From positions 3,600,880 through 3,664,879 of the forward strand of contig NZ_CP080997.1 in the NCBI RefSeq assembly GCF_019645815.1: a stretch of 64,000 bases of DNA, given 5' to 3'. The position numbers and the translations under genes are program-made. The stretch is from Mycolicibacter heraklionensis (GTDB taxonomy: Bacteria; Actinomycetota; Actinomycetes; Mycobacteriales; Mycobacteriaceae). Position 1 is the first letter of the stretch. Each line of letters starts with the position of its first letter. Of the stretch, positions 43,052 to 50,740 are shown in pieces. The notes below the pieces were generated by a model. It did no database searches, was not told where the DNA came from, and saw only the letters and a list, made by a program, of their open reading frames with translations.

Positions 43052-43106
43052 CCCAGCCGGGACATCCGCAAACGGCCCGGACATCGGCAAACGAGAGAGG
43101 AACACC

Positions 43107-43796
43107 GTGAGCGCCCACTCGGCTGTGTTGTTCGACGTCGACGGCACGCTGGTCGATTCCAACTATCTGCACGTGTACGCCTGGCGGCGCGCATTCGCCG
43201 AACTCCACCTCGAGGTGGAATCGTGGCGCATCCACCGCGCCATCGGAATGGACGGATCCGAGCTGGTGCGCGTGTTGTCCGACGACGCATCCGACGACGT
43301 CCGCCAGCGGCTCAAAGACCTGCACTCGCAGTACTACTTGCAGTCCTCGGCCTTGCTGTCGCCGCTGCCTGGTGCCCGGAAGCTGCTGGAACGCGTGGCC
43401 GCCCTCGGCCTTGCGGTGGTGCTGGCCACCTCGGCGCCCGACGATGAGTTGGCGGTGCTGCGCAAAGTGCTCGGCTGCGACGACCTGGTCGCGGCCGTCA
43501 CCTCGTCGGCCGATGTCGACGTCGCGAAGCCGAATCCGGACATCATCGGGATTGCGCTGGACCGGGTCGGCGCAACGGCGCAGCGCGCGGTCTTCGTGGG
43601 CGACGCGGTCTGGGACGCGCAGGCATGTCTGCGCGCCGGGGTGCCCAGCATCTGTCTGCTCAGCGGCGGCGTCTCTCGCGCCGAACTGGAAACAGCCGGT
43701 GTCGCTGCCGTTTTCGACAACGCCGAGGATCTGCTCGAGCACCTTGATCAGACACCGATCGCCGGCCTGACCGACGGAAGGGGCGAGCATGGATGA
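43107..43796 (+). CDS. HAD-superfamily phosphatase (phosphoglycolate-phosphatase-like)
   Basis: A 229-residue haloacid-dehalogenase hydrolase. Catalytic D10 and D12 are in LFDVDGTLVDS, the threonine/serine motif is in VLATSAP, the lysine in KPNPDIIG, and the acidic motif in VFVGDAVWDAQAC. The helical cap in residues 20-85 indicates subclass C1. Substrates are probably small phosphate esters, not deducible. GAGAGGAACACC precedes the GTG start. Its last 8 bases overlap the nucleotidyltransferase-BON gene, making it first in a three-gene unit. It is divergent from katE. Confidence 0.85.
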   Translation: MSAHSAVLFDVDGTLVDSNYLHVYAWRRAFAELHLEVESWRIHRAIGMDGSELVRVLSDDASDDVRQRLKDLHSQYYLQSSALLSPLPGARKLLERVAALGLAVVLATSAPDDELAVLRKVLGCDDLVAAVTSSADVDVAKPNPDIIGIALDRVGATAQRAVFVGDAVWDAQACLRAGVPSICLLSGGVSRAELETAGVAAVFDNAEDLLEHLDQTPIAGLTDGRGEHG

Positions 43797-44592
43797 GTCC
43801 ACGTTCTTGACCACCCTGACCCGAGTGGTCGGCGCGCTGCATCGCGCCGACGTGCCGTTCGCGCTGGCCGGCGGCGCGGCGGTGTATGCCCGCGGCGGTC
43901 CGCACTCCCACCACGACATCGACCTGCTGGTCGAACCGTCCGAAGCCGAGCGGGCGGCGAAAGCCCTGGCCGAGGCCGGTATGTCGCGGGTTCAGCCGCC
44001 GGAAGACTGGCTGCTCAAAGTCTTCGACGGCGAGGTGCTGGTGGACCTGATCCATCATCTCGGCGAGATTCCCGTGAGTGCCGAGACCATTTCCGGCGCG
44101 CCGCCGGTTCAGGTCGGCTCGGTGATCGCCCGAGTCATCACCGCCACCGACCTGATGGTGCAGAAGCTTGCGGTGCTGGACTGCCACCGCTGCGATTTCG
44201 CCGAGCTCCTGATCGTCGCGCGAATCCTGCGGGAACAGGTGGACTGGCCGCAGGTGCGCCGGCGTCTGCGGAATTCGCCGTTCGCCGAGGCGTTCTGGCA
44301 GTTGCTGCGTGGGCTGTCCATCGTCGACGACGATCACCCCGCGCAGCACCAGCCGCCCGCCCATCTGGTCGCCGTCGTACGCCGGACGCTCGCGGAGGAC
44401 CCGGAGATCGGAGAGCTGGGCATCGGGATCGACATCGACGACGACTCGGTGTGTTTGACCGGGTCGGTCAACGGCCCGCAACGCAGAGCGACGATCGAGT
44501 CGGCGGTGCGTCGCCTCGTCGGTCCGCGCAACGTCATCAACGACATCGAGGTGGTGCAGCTGGTCGAACCCGCAGAGCAGGTGACCGGGTGA
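43789..44592 (+). CDS. Nucleotidyltransferase-fold protein fused to a BON domain
   Basis: 267 residues. Residues 10-175 resemble the MNT/DUF6036-type nucleotidyltransferases: GG at 28-29, the metal pair D43 and D45 in HHDIDLLV, and a third acid D86 in EVLVDLI, so catalytic residues appear intact. Residues 189-262 form a BON domain (HLVAVVRRTLAEDP..., ...LTGSVNGPQRRATIE, then NVINDIEVVQL), a fold that binds lipids or other hydrophobic ligands and is usually exported. I know of no established function for this fusion. No signal peptide is visible, so the BON domain would act in the cytoplasm. Overlaps its neighbours by 8 and 4 bases. Confidence 0.7.
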   Translation: MDESTFLTTLTRVVGALHRADVPFALAGGAAVYARGGPHSHHDIDLLVEPSEAERAAKALAEAGMSRVQPPEDWLLKVFDGEVLVDLIHHLGEIPVSAETISGAPPVQVGSVIARVITATDLMVQKLAVLDCHRCDFAELLIVARILREQVDWPQVRRRLRNSPFAEAFWQLLRGLSIVDDDHPAQHQPPAHLVAVVRRTLAEDPEIGELGIGIDIDDDSVCLTGSVNGPQRRATIESAVRRLVGPRNVINDIEVVQLVEPAEQVTG

Positions 44593-45347
44593 TTCGGGTA
44601 GCGGCCGTCGGAGACATTCATCTGGGCGAGGACTCGCGCGGCACCCTGCACTGGCACGGTCTCGACACCCGGGCCGACATGCTGCTGGTGGCCGGCGACC
44701 TGACCCGTCACGGGTCCGCCGCCGAGGGCCGGGTGGTCGCCGAGGAACTGATGGACTGCCCGGTGCCGGTGGTGTGCGTGCTCGGCAACCACGACTATCA
44801 CCAGAATCAGCAGCACGAGATCACCGCGGCGCTGCGCGACGCCGGGATCGCCGTCCTGGAAGGCGAGACCCACACCGTCGAGGTGCAGCGGCAGCGGGTC
44901 GGTGTCGCCGGTGTGAAGGGCTTCGGCGGCGGTTTCGCCGGCCGATGTGCCACCGCCTTCGGGGAACCGGAGATGAAGGCCTTCGTCGGCGCCACCCAGG
45001 CCGCATCCGACCAGCTGCGCGACGGCCTGCGTGCGCTGCGCACGGACTATCGGATCGCGCTGCTGCACTACTCCCCTGTCGCCGACACCCTGTACGGCGA
45101 GCCCCCGGAGATCTACCCCTTTCTGGGATCGTGTCTGCTGGCCGAGGCCATCGACGACGCCGGCGCCGACCTGGCCGTGCACGGTCACGCCCACGCCGGA
45201 ATCGAGAAGGGCCGCACCGCCGGTGGTGTCGCGGTGCGCAATGTGGCCCGCCCGCTGATCCGGGCGCCCTATGCCGTGTATCAGGTCAGCGGTAATCCGA
45301 TTGCGGCGGCGAGCGCGGCGAGCGCGGTGAACATCCATGCCACGTAG
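44589..45347 (+). CDS. Metallophosphoesterase
   Basis: A 252-residue calcineurin-like phosphoesterase with the full set of metal ligands: GDIH (8-11), GDLTRHG, GNHDYH and, near the C-terminus, HGHAH. The family includes cyclic-nucleotide, diadenosine and protein phosphatases; the substrate is not deducible. The GTG start overlaps the previous stop by 4 bases (GTGA). The 3' end overlaps mnhD on the other strand by 67 bases. Third gene of the HAD / nucleotidyltransferase-BON unit. Confidence 0.85.
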   Translation: MIRVAAVGDIHLGEDSRGTLHWHGLDTRADMLLVAGDLTRHGSAAEGRVVAEELMDCPVPVVCVLGNHDYHQNQQHEITAALRDAGIAVLEGETHTVEVQRQRVGVAGVKGFGGGFAGRCATAFGEPEMKAFVGATQAASDQLRDGLRALRTDYRIALLHYSPVADTLYGEPPEIYPFLGSCLLAEAIDDAGADLAVHGHAHAGIEKGRTAGGVAVRNVARPLIRAPYAVYQVSGNPIAAASAASAVNIHAT

Positions 45348-47053
45348 TCGCCGATGTGTCCGGAGTGCGCGGCACGCAGCGCACTGAACAGCGGTGCGGC
45401 AACAGTGGTGGCAGTTCGGTGCACCGCTGGAGTCCAGCGGAACAGTCCGGCGGCCGCCACCCCGGCCGCCGCGAGCGCACCGACGGCGCTCATTGCGGCT
45501 CCGGCCACCGACCAGCCCGGCATGGACGCCGCGGTCGCGGCGCCGGCGTCGACGAAACGTGTTGCGGCGCTCTGCGCCCCGTGCGCGACCCCGGGCAGTA
45601 CGCCGGCGGCCAGGCAACCGGCCAGCAGCAGTCCGATCGCCAGGTACATGCTGGGCGGAGTACGCCGCAGCCGGGTATCGGGCTCCTCGTCGCCTCGGGT
45701 CCGGCGCGGGTCGTCGGACGGCTCGGTTCGTCCGCCGATGCCGGTGAAGCACCGGACGCCGGCCCGCAGCACGGCACCGCCGGTGAACGCCGAAACCCCA
45801 AGGAACAGCGCCGATCCCCAGCCGCTGCCGACGGCTTCCTCGCACAGGGACTTGCCCAGTGCCGTGCCGAACGGCGGCAGGCCGGCCAGCGCGACGGCCG
45901 CGGTGCCGAAGCAGGCCGCCAGCAGGGGCTGACCCCGGCCGCGTCCGGCCAACTCCCATTCGTCGACACTGTGGTGGCGGTCCAACAGGACTCCCACGAT
46001 CAGAAACAACGCCGACTTGGCCCCGGCGTGGCCGATCAGGTACACCGCAGCGCCCGCTATGCCGTGGGAGGTCAGCGTCGCGGTGGCCACCAGCGACAAC
46101 CCCAGGTGGCCGACGGTGGAATAGGCCAGCAGCCGCTTGAGGTGCCGCTGCAGCAGGCACATCACCGCGCCGACACCGGCGGTCAGCGCACCTGCCACCA
46201 CGAACACCCGGCTGACCACCGCCGGCGGCAGCGCACCCGCGAACACTTCCCAATACACCCGCCACAGCCCGTAGAGACCCAGTTCGACCATGACCCCGGA
46301 GAACAACACGCACACCCCGGCCGGTGCCACGGCGTGCGCGTCGGCCAGCCAGAAGTGCAGCGGCACGATGGCGGCCTTGACCAACAGCGCGGCCGACACC
46401 AGCACGAAGGCGGCCACCACCAGGGCGTCGGGCGGGCCGCGCAGCGCCGCACCGAGCTGGGCCATCCCCAACTGGCCGACGCGCCCGTAGAGCACGGTGA
46501 TGCCGATCAGCGTCAGGCAGGCACTGAGCGACTGGATGATGCCGAAGTTGAGCGCGCCCTGGATCGCCGACCGGTCCTCGATCTTGATTCCGGTCAGTGC
46601 GTAGCCGACCGCACCCATCAGCTCGAAGAACACGAACAGGTTGAACAGGTCCGCCGCCAGCACGAAGCCGTTCATCGCCGCCAGGAAGATCAACAGCAGC
46701 GCGTCGAAGCGGGTACCGGCCTCGTCGAGGCCGCGGCGACTGTGCAGGGCCGCGCAGACGGTCAGCGAACCCACCAGGACCGCCAGTCCCGCCGAGAATG
46801 GGTCCGCGGCCAAAGCGATACCGACCGCCAGGCCGGCGTGCGGGCGCCAGTCGCCGATCCAGGCCACCATCGTGCGGCCGGATGCCGCGATCAGCACGGC
46901 GCCGGCCGCCGCAGTGGAGGCCGCCGACACGGCCAGCACCAGCGCATTGGCCGCCGGGCGGGACACCCGGCCGTGCAGCGCCAGCAGCAGGCAAGCCGAC
47001 AGGATCGGTGCCGCGACCAGCAGCGGCAGCAGGGCGGCGGTGGTGGCCGGCAC
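45281..47053 (-). CDS. mnhD: Cation/proton antiporter subunit D (NuoN/MrpD-like)
   Basis: The ion-translocating subunit of an Mrp-type antiporter, 590 residues with about 14-16 membrane helices. Residues needed for proton or sodium movement are visible: the glutamate in LFVFFELMG, the lysine in LLVKAAIVPLHFWLADAHAVAP and lysines/histidines in the later helices (IGHAGAKSALF). It is the only large antiporter-like subunit in the operon: the NuoL-like N-terminal part of MrpA is missing. Last gene of the minus-strand mnh operon, starting with GTG 6 bases after mnhC. Confidence 0.88.
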   Translation of the reverse strand: MPATTAALLPLLVAAPILSACLLLALHGRVSRPAANALVLAVSAASTAAAGAVLIAASGRTMVAWIGDWRPHAGLAVGIALAADPFSAGLAVLVGSLTVCAALHSRRGLDEAGTRFDALLLIFLAAMNGFVLAADLFNLFVFFELMGAVGYALTGIKIEDRSAIQGALNFGIIQSLSACLTLIGITVLYGRVGQLGMAQLGAALRGPPDALVVAAFVLVSAALLVKAAIVPLHFWLADAHAVAPAGVCVLFSGVMVELGLYGLWRVYWEVFAGALPPAVVSRVFVVAGALTAGVGAVMCLLQRHLKRLLAYSTVGHLGLSLVATATLTSHGIAGAAVYLIGHAGAKSALFLIVGVLLDRHHSVDEWELAGRGRGQPLLAACFGTAAVALAGLPPFGTALGKSLCEEAVGSGWGSALFLGVSAFTGGAVLRAGVRCFTGIGGRTEPSDDPRRTRGDEEPDTRLRRTPPSMYLAIGLLLAGCLAAGVLPGVAHGAQSAATRFVDAGAATAASMPGWSVAGAAMSAVGALAAAGVAAAGLFRWTPAVHRTATTVAAPLFSALRAAHSGHIGDYVAWMFTALAALAAAIGLPLT

Positions 47054-47059
47054 GGCGAT

Positions 47060-47404
47060 TCAGCCCCGCAGTGCCGACAACTGGTCCGGGTCCAGGGTGT
47101 GGTGGCGTTTGTGGACCTGGATGGCCAGCGCCAGCAGCAGCGCGGTGACGGTGGCCTGAATGACGATGTCGGTGAGTGTCATCGCCTGCACCACCGGGTC
47201 GACCACTGCAGCCGGTCCGGGCGAATCGACGAAGATCGGCGGCGCCGCGCCACGCTGGTAACCGACCGTCAACAGCAGCAGGTAAGTACCGGCCTGCGCC
47301 ACCGACAAGCACACCACCGCGTGAATCAGGTTGTGGCTACGGACGATTCCGAACGATCCGATCAGCACCAGCCAGCCCGCCACGCCGTATATGTAGCTGC
47401 TCAC
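47060..47404 (-). CDS. mnhC: Antiporter subunit C (NuoK-like)
   Basis: A 114-residue, three-helix MrpC/NuoK protein with the usual GSFGIVRSHNLIHAVVCLSV and PVVQAMTLTDIVIQATVTALLLAL motifs. GTG 47404 overlaps the stop of mnhB by 4 bases (GTGA) and gives the family length. Part of the membrane arm of the antiporter. Confidence 0.9.
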   Translation of the reverse strand: MSSYIYGVAGWLVLIGSFGIVRSHNLIHAVVCLSVAQAGTYLLLLTVGYQRGAAPPIFVDSPGPAAVVDPVVQAMTLTDIVIQATVTALLLALAIQVHKRHHTLDPDQLSALRG

Positions 47405-48156
47405 GACTTCTCCCGTCGCGGAGCGACAGTGATCTCCTGAGCCAGGAACTGCGCCAGCAGCACGGTCATGCCGCACGCCACCGCGATGCCGACCGCCGCG
47501 TTGAGCAGCGGCACCGTCCCCGCGGACAGCAACTGCCCCCGGGTGCCGGTCGGTACCACGTTGAGCAGGAATGCTCCGCCGGTGATCAAGCCGGTGACGC
47601 CGATACCGGCGAACGCCGCTGCGCCCAGTGCCTCGGCCACGTCGAAGACGTTGACCGGGCGCAACCGGTCCAGCGCCCGGAAGCTTCCGGTGACATAGAG
47701 CAGATGCAGACCCGCGGCCAGCAGTACGCCGCCCTGGAAACCCCCGCCCGGGGTCAGATGCCCGTGCACCACCACATCGATGCCCACCGCCAGGGTCACC
47801 GGCAGCAGCAGGTATCCGACGAATCGGGTGGCGTCCAGGGCGGTGCTGCGGCCTTGGACGCCATCTGAGTCGTGATACTCACGCTCCTCGACAGCGGGCC
47901 GCAGCAGGGCCATCACACCGGTCACCGACGCGACCAGGATGGTCTCCTCGCCGAGCGTGTCCAGGGCACGCTGGTCGAAGTTCACCGAGGCCACCACGTT
48001 GGCGGTGGCGTGCGAAAAGGCGGCCCGCACCGCAAGATCCCGATACCCGTGATGCGCCTGGCCGAACGCAGGCAGCTCGGCGAATCCCAGCCACAGCAGC
48101 ACACCCAACCCGGCCGCGCCGGCGAGGAACAGCGCCGTGCGCCATGCGCGGTTCAC
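47401..48156 (-). CDS. mnhB: Antiporter subunit B fused to MbhE-like domain
   Basis: 251 residues. The first ~95 resemble MbhE, the segment that in Mrp systems is the end of MrpA (VNFDQRALDTLGEETILVASVTGVMALLR). The rest is MnhB, with LPVTLAVGIDVVVHGHLTPGGGFQGGVLLAAGL, the family signature. So MbhE and MbhF/MrpB are one polypeptide here. It overlaps the DUF4040 gene (4 bases) and mnhC (4 bases). Confidence 0.87.
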   Translation of the reverse strand: MNRAWRTALFLAGAAGLGVLLWLGFAELPAFGQAHHGYRDLAVRAAFSHATANVVASVNFDQRALDTLGEETILVASVTGVMALLRPAVEEREYHDSDGVQGRSTALDATRFVGYLLLPVTLAVGIDVVVHGHLTPGGGFQGGVLLAAGLHLLYVTGSFRALDRLRPVNVFDVAEALGAAAFAGIGVTGLITGGAFLLNVVPTGTRGQLLSAGTVPLLNAAVGIAVACGMTVLLAQFLAQEITVAPRREKS

Positions 48157-48404
48157 CGGCTGATCTCCCGGTGTCGACGCTGCACCGTCCGGACGGTCAG
48201 CATGACCATCAACGGCACCACCACACCGCCGATGAGCAACTGGGACAACGCCACGTCGGGCGCCTGCAGCAGTACGAACAAGATTGTGAGGGCCAGGCCG
48301 AACACCGACAGCACGATCGCCTGCCGCTGCGGGTCGCCGGTCAGCGCGACGACGGTTCCGGTGATGCCGACCGTCGTGAGCGAGACCAGGACCAGGGTGG
48401 TCAT
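48153..48404 (-). CDS. MbhD-like small antiporter subunit (DUF4040)
   Basis: An 83-residue protein with two to three helices, matching the MbhD/DUF4040 domain: AIVLSVFGLALTILFVLLQAPDVALSQLLIGGVVVPLMV. In canonical Mrp operons this domain lies inside MrpA after the NuoL-like part; here it stands alone. It overlaps mnhG and mnhB by 4 bases each. Confidence 0.87.
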   Translation of the reverse strand: MTTLVLVSLTTVGITGTVVALTGDPQRQAIVLSVFGLALTILFVLLQAPDVALSQLLIGGVVVPLMVMLTVRTVQRRHREISR

Positions 48405-48694
48405 GATGGCGAGTGGGCTTTCACCACCCCGGCGTCCTGGGCGGTCAGCCGGGCGGTGGCTGCCGACATCACCGGCGCGGTCAGCAACACCAGCACACTG
48501 ATGAGCAAGACCATCGCCGAGGCCTCGGTGAAGCCGCGCTGCGCTATCAGGCCCAGCCCGGTCAGTGGGAAGCCGACCGAGGTGGTCACGCTCAGCAGGT
48601 GCAGGCGGTCCAACACACCATCGACGGCCGCGGCAGCGACCGCGCAGCAGGCCATGACCGATATGCCGGCGATGACCAGCAGCCAGGCGATCAC
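48401..48694 (-). CDS. mnhG: Antiporter subunit G
   Basis: A 97-residue MnhG/MrpG protein with three helices and the conserved VLDRLHLLSVTTSVGFPLTGLGLI region. GTG 48694 overlaps mnhF by 4 bases. Small structural subunit. Confidence 0.88.
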   Translation of the reverse strand: MIAWLLVIAGISVMACCAVAAAAVDGVLDRLHLLSVTTSVGFPLTGLGLIAQRGFTEASAMVLLISVLVLLTAPVMSAATARLTAQDAGVVKAHSPS

Positions 48695-48945
48695 GGTTCG
48701 CTCGCCAGCAGCCGGGTGTAGACCAGGGTCCCGGGAAAGGTGATCAGCGCCAACACCAGTGCAACGATCAGGGTCCAGTCCTGACGCCACGAGACGGCCA
48801 GCACCATCAGGGTGGCGACCGCGCCGACACCGGCGAATTCCAGGCCGACCAGACGCCGGCGGGCCGCGCCCCGAGCGGCCATCCAGACGCCCGGCACGAA
48901 CACCCCGGCCAGCAGCGCCAGCGCGGCCAGCTCGCCCGCACTCAC
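48691..48945 (-). CDS. mnhF: Antiporter subunit F
   Basis: An 84-residue MnhF/MrpF protein with three helices, including a DWTLIVALVLALITFPGTLVYTRLL end. GTG 48945 overlaps mnhE by 4 bases. Small structural subunit. Confidence 0.83.
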   Translation of the reverse strand: MSAGELAALALLAGVFVPGVWMAARGAARRRLVGLEFAGVGAVATLMVLAVSWRQDWTLIVALVLALITFPGTLVYTRLLASEP

Positions 48946-49424
48946 CGCCGCACCGCCTGCTCCAGCGCGCCCGGACGCTGCCCGGCCCGGTGTACCCGCA
49001 CCGTCCGCGCGGCCGCATCGAGCACGACGGTTCCCGGCGTGGTGGCCAACGCCAAGCTCGCAGCGGTGCGGCGCGCGGCCGCGACCGATGCCGGCTCCTC
49101 GGGCAACACCACCGAGCCGACCGCCGATTGAGGACGCCGTGACGGGATCAGGATGTAGGCCCACACTTGAGCCGTCTGGGCCGGCAACTCGCCGGCAACG
49201 GCCGGCGCCCAGCGCAGCCACCCAAGCCGAAACCGCCAACGACCGCGGTTGGCCCGCCGTGCTGCGTGGGCAGCCGCAGCACAGGGCAGCGTGCACACTG
49301 CCGCCGCAACCAACTCCTGGGCGGTCCGCGTCGTGAGCGTCACCACCCACACCGCGCCGGTGGCCAACCACCACGACAGCGTCTCGCCGATGAACCCCGT
49401 CAGCCGGCTACTTACCGCGGACAC
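48942..49424 (-). CDS. mnhE: Antiporter subunit E
   Basis: A 160-residue MnhE/MrpE protein: membrane helices at residues 15-60, then a soluble C-terminal domain with SVVLPEEP.. and the ATTPGTVVLDAAARTVRVH strand that marks the family (TPGTVV is conserved). GTG 49424 overlaps the end of the ChaB-like gene by 17 bases; the frame is open upstream but only shadows that gene. First structural gene of the antiporter. Confidence 0.82.
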   Translation of the reverse strand: MSAVSSRLTGFIGETLSWWLATGAVWVVTLTTRTAQELVAAAVCTLPCAAAAHAARRANRGRWRFRLGWLRWAPAVAGELPAQTAQVWAYILIPSRRPQSAVGSVVLPEEPASVAAARRTAASLALATTPGTVVLDAAARTVRVHRAGQRPGALEQAVRR

Positions 49425-49821
49425 GGCGGTTGTGCTTCTTGATCGCCGTGACCAGTTCGGATTTGCGCATCGTCGATCGACCGTGAATGTCCAGCCGGCG
49501 GGCGACATCGAGCAGATGCTGCTTGCTGGCGTTGGCATCGACGCCCTCTGCGGACGGTCCGGAATTGTTCGGGCCGCCGCCGGCCGCGCGCTTGTCCGAG
49601 GGGCCGCGCTTCTTCTTGGGCTCCCAATGATCCCCGACCTTTTCGAAACTGTGCTTGAGCGCGGCGTAGGCGACCCGGTGCGCACGCTGTTCGCTGCCGT
49701 ATTCCTTGGCGGCGGCGTCGTGCGCTTTGGCGAAGGTGCGTTGCGCCTTGGCGCTGGAGCGCTGCAGTGTGCTGGGCAACTCGCCGCGTTTGGCGGTGCC
49801 GCTCTTCGTCGTCTTGGGCAT
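49408..49821 (-). CDS. ChaB-domain protein with C-terminal SAP/Rho-N-like domain
   Basis: 137 residues. Residues 10-70 match ChaB (ELPSTLQRSSAKAQRTFAKAHDAA... VAYAALKHSFEKVGDHW), a family once called a cation transport regulator. A charged linker leads to a SAP/Rho-N-like helix-extended-helix (KQHLLDVARRLDIHGRSTMRKSELVTAIKKHNRR), a DNA- or RNA-binding fold. ATG 49821 has GGAGG 4 bases upstream (49826-49830). It heads the antiporter operon and overlaps mnhE, so regulation of the antiporter is a reasonable inference. Confidence 0.8.
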   Translation of the reverse strand: MPKTTKSGTAKRGELPSTLQRSSAKAQRTFAKAHDAAAKEYGSEQRAHRVAYAALKHSFEKVGDHWEPKKKRGPSDKRAAGGGPNNSGPSAEGVDANASKQHLLDVARRLDIHGRSTMRKSELVTAIKKHNRRVRGK

Positions 49822-49855
49822 GAGACCTCCAATCAGCGAATGCAATCCGGGTTGG

Positions 49856-49881
49856 TTACCCGATGTAGCGGCTCAGCAACC
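49856..49881 (-). promoter_or_regulatory. Sigma-F-like promoter for the ChaB-mnh operon
   Basis: On the minus strand GGTTG (49881-49877), 15 bases, GGGTAA (49861-49856), resembling GGTTT-N15-17-GGGTAT with one change in each box. Confidence 0.35.
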
Positions 49882-49925
49882 ATTTCGGCAGCCGTACGCG
49901 AGCTGACCTGGCGCTGACGAACCAG

Positions 49926-50435
49926 TCACCATCCCGTCGGGTCGGCCGGCGCCTCGGCGCCCACGGGCTGCGCCGCCTCGAGGTCGTCATCCTGCAGGAC
50001 GGCCAGCGGGCAGTGGCAGCGCGGCGTCAGTGCCGAGCCGACCGAGCCGAAAAGCAGGTGCCGCAACCGTCTTCGGCTGCTCGACCCGACGACAACCAGA
50101 TCGGCTTGCCGGGATAACTCCTCCAGCGCGTCGACCGGGTCGGTGAACTCCACTTTGGTGTTCGGCCGCGAAGGCGTGCCGTCTGAAGCGCTGTCGGTGG
50201 CGACTTCGACGGCGTCATCGACGATCCGCTGCACACGCCGGTGCGGCAATTCGTGCTGGCCGAACACGATCCACTGGGCCATCAGCGGGGACAACTGGGT
50301 TGAGGCCGCGTGTACCAGGGTCAGCGGTAACGCACGGCGTTTCGCTTCCCGGGCTCCCCACCGCACAGCGGCCCTCGATCCCGACGACCCATCGACACCG
50401 ACGACGATTCCGGCACCTGCAGTATCTGAAGTCAT
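49926..50435 (-). CDS. Universal stress protein, single domain
   Basis: A 169-residue UspA-family protein. The N-terminal IVVGVDGSSGSRAAVRWG and the ATP-binding stretch VVVGSSSRRRLRHLLFGSVGSAL followed by CPLAVLQ are typical, so it probably binds ATP. M. tuberculosis Usp proteins of one domain are shorter versions of the two-domain DosR-controlled ones. TAACCT (50450-50445) 9 bases upstream predicts a leader of two or three bases. Confidence 0.87.
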   Translation of the reverse strand: MTSDTAGAGIVVGVDGSSGSRAAVRWGAREAKRRALPLTLVHAASTQLSPLMAQWIVFGQHELPHRRVQRIVDDAVEVATDSASDGTPSRPNTKVEFTDPVDALEELSRQADLVVVGSSSRRRLRHLLFGSVGSALTPRCHCPLAVLQDDDLEAAQPVGAEAPADPTGW

Positions 50436-50475
50436 AATGGGCGCAGGTTAGCCATCGGGCCTTGATGTCAAACCC

Positions 50476-50655
50476 CTACGTGTCACCGCCCCTGGCTTCG
50501 GCGCCGGTTTCTCCGACATCGATTGCATCATCGGGACTGGTACGCCCCACGTAGCTGCCATCTTCGCCCTTGCCGGCACGCGACCACGCCTGGTGGGTGT
50601 CGGATTCGACGTCCGCCTCGGCCTTCTGGCCTTTTCTTTCAGTCATCGCCGACAT
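50476..50655 (-). CDS. Small hydrophilic stress-type protein
   Basis: A 59-residue acidic protein (MSAMTERKGQKAEADVESD..., SRAGKGEDGSYVGRTSPDDA, ending GAEARGGDT), rich in Gly, Asp and Glu and probably disordered. I recognise no domain. GAGGAAAGG precedes ATG 50655; ATG 50646 is an alternative. A sigma-F-like promoter lies 25 bases upstream. Confidence 0.6.
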   Translation of the reverse strand: MSAMTERKGQKAEADVESDTHQAWSRAGKGEDGSYVGRTSPDDAIDVGETGAEARGGDT

Positions 50656-50679
50656 CCTTTCCTCGTCTTCGTCGGCCGA

Positions 50680-50705
50680 ATACCCGCCCGAAACCGTTCC
50701 TAGAC
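50680..50705 (-). promoter_or_regulatory. Sigma-F-like promoter for the small hydrophilic protein
   Basis: On the minus strand GTCT (50705-50702), 16 bases, GGGTAT (50685-50680). The -10 is perfect, the -35 has one mismatch to GTTT. Predicts a leader of about 18 bases. Confidence 0.4.
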
Positions 50706-50740
50706 GCCGCACCACCGGGCGTCTTACTCAGGCGTCGGGA

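Noticed and set aside
45356..47440. A 694-codon open frame on the plus strand opposite mnhD and mnhC
   Set aside because: Composition is dominated by Arg, Gln, Gly and His with no domain, and the opposite strand encodes clear membrane subunits. It is a shadow caused by high GC.
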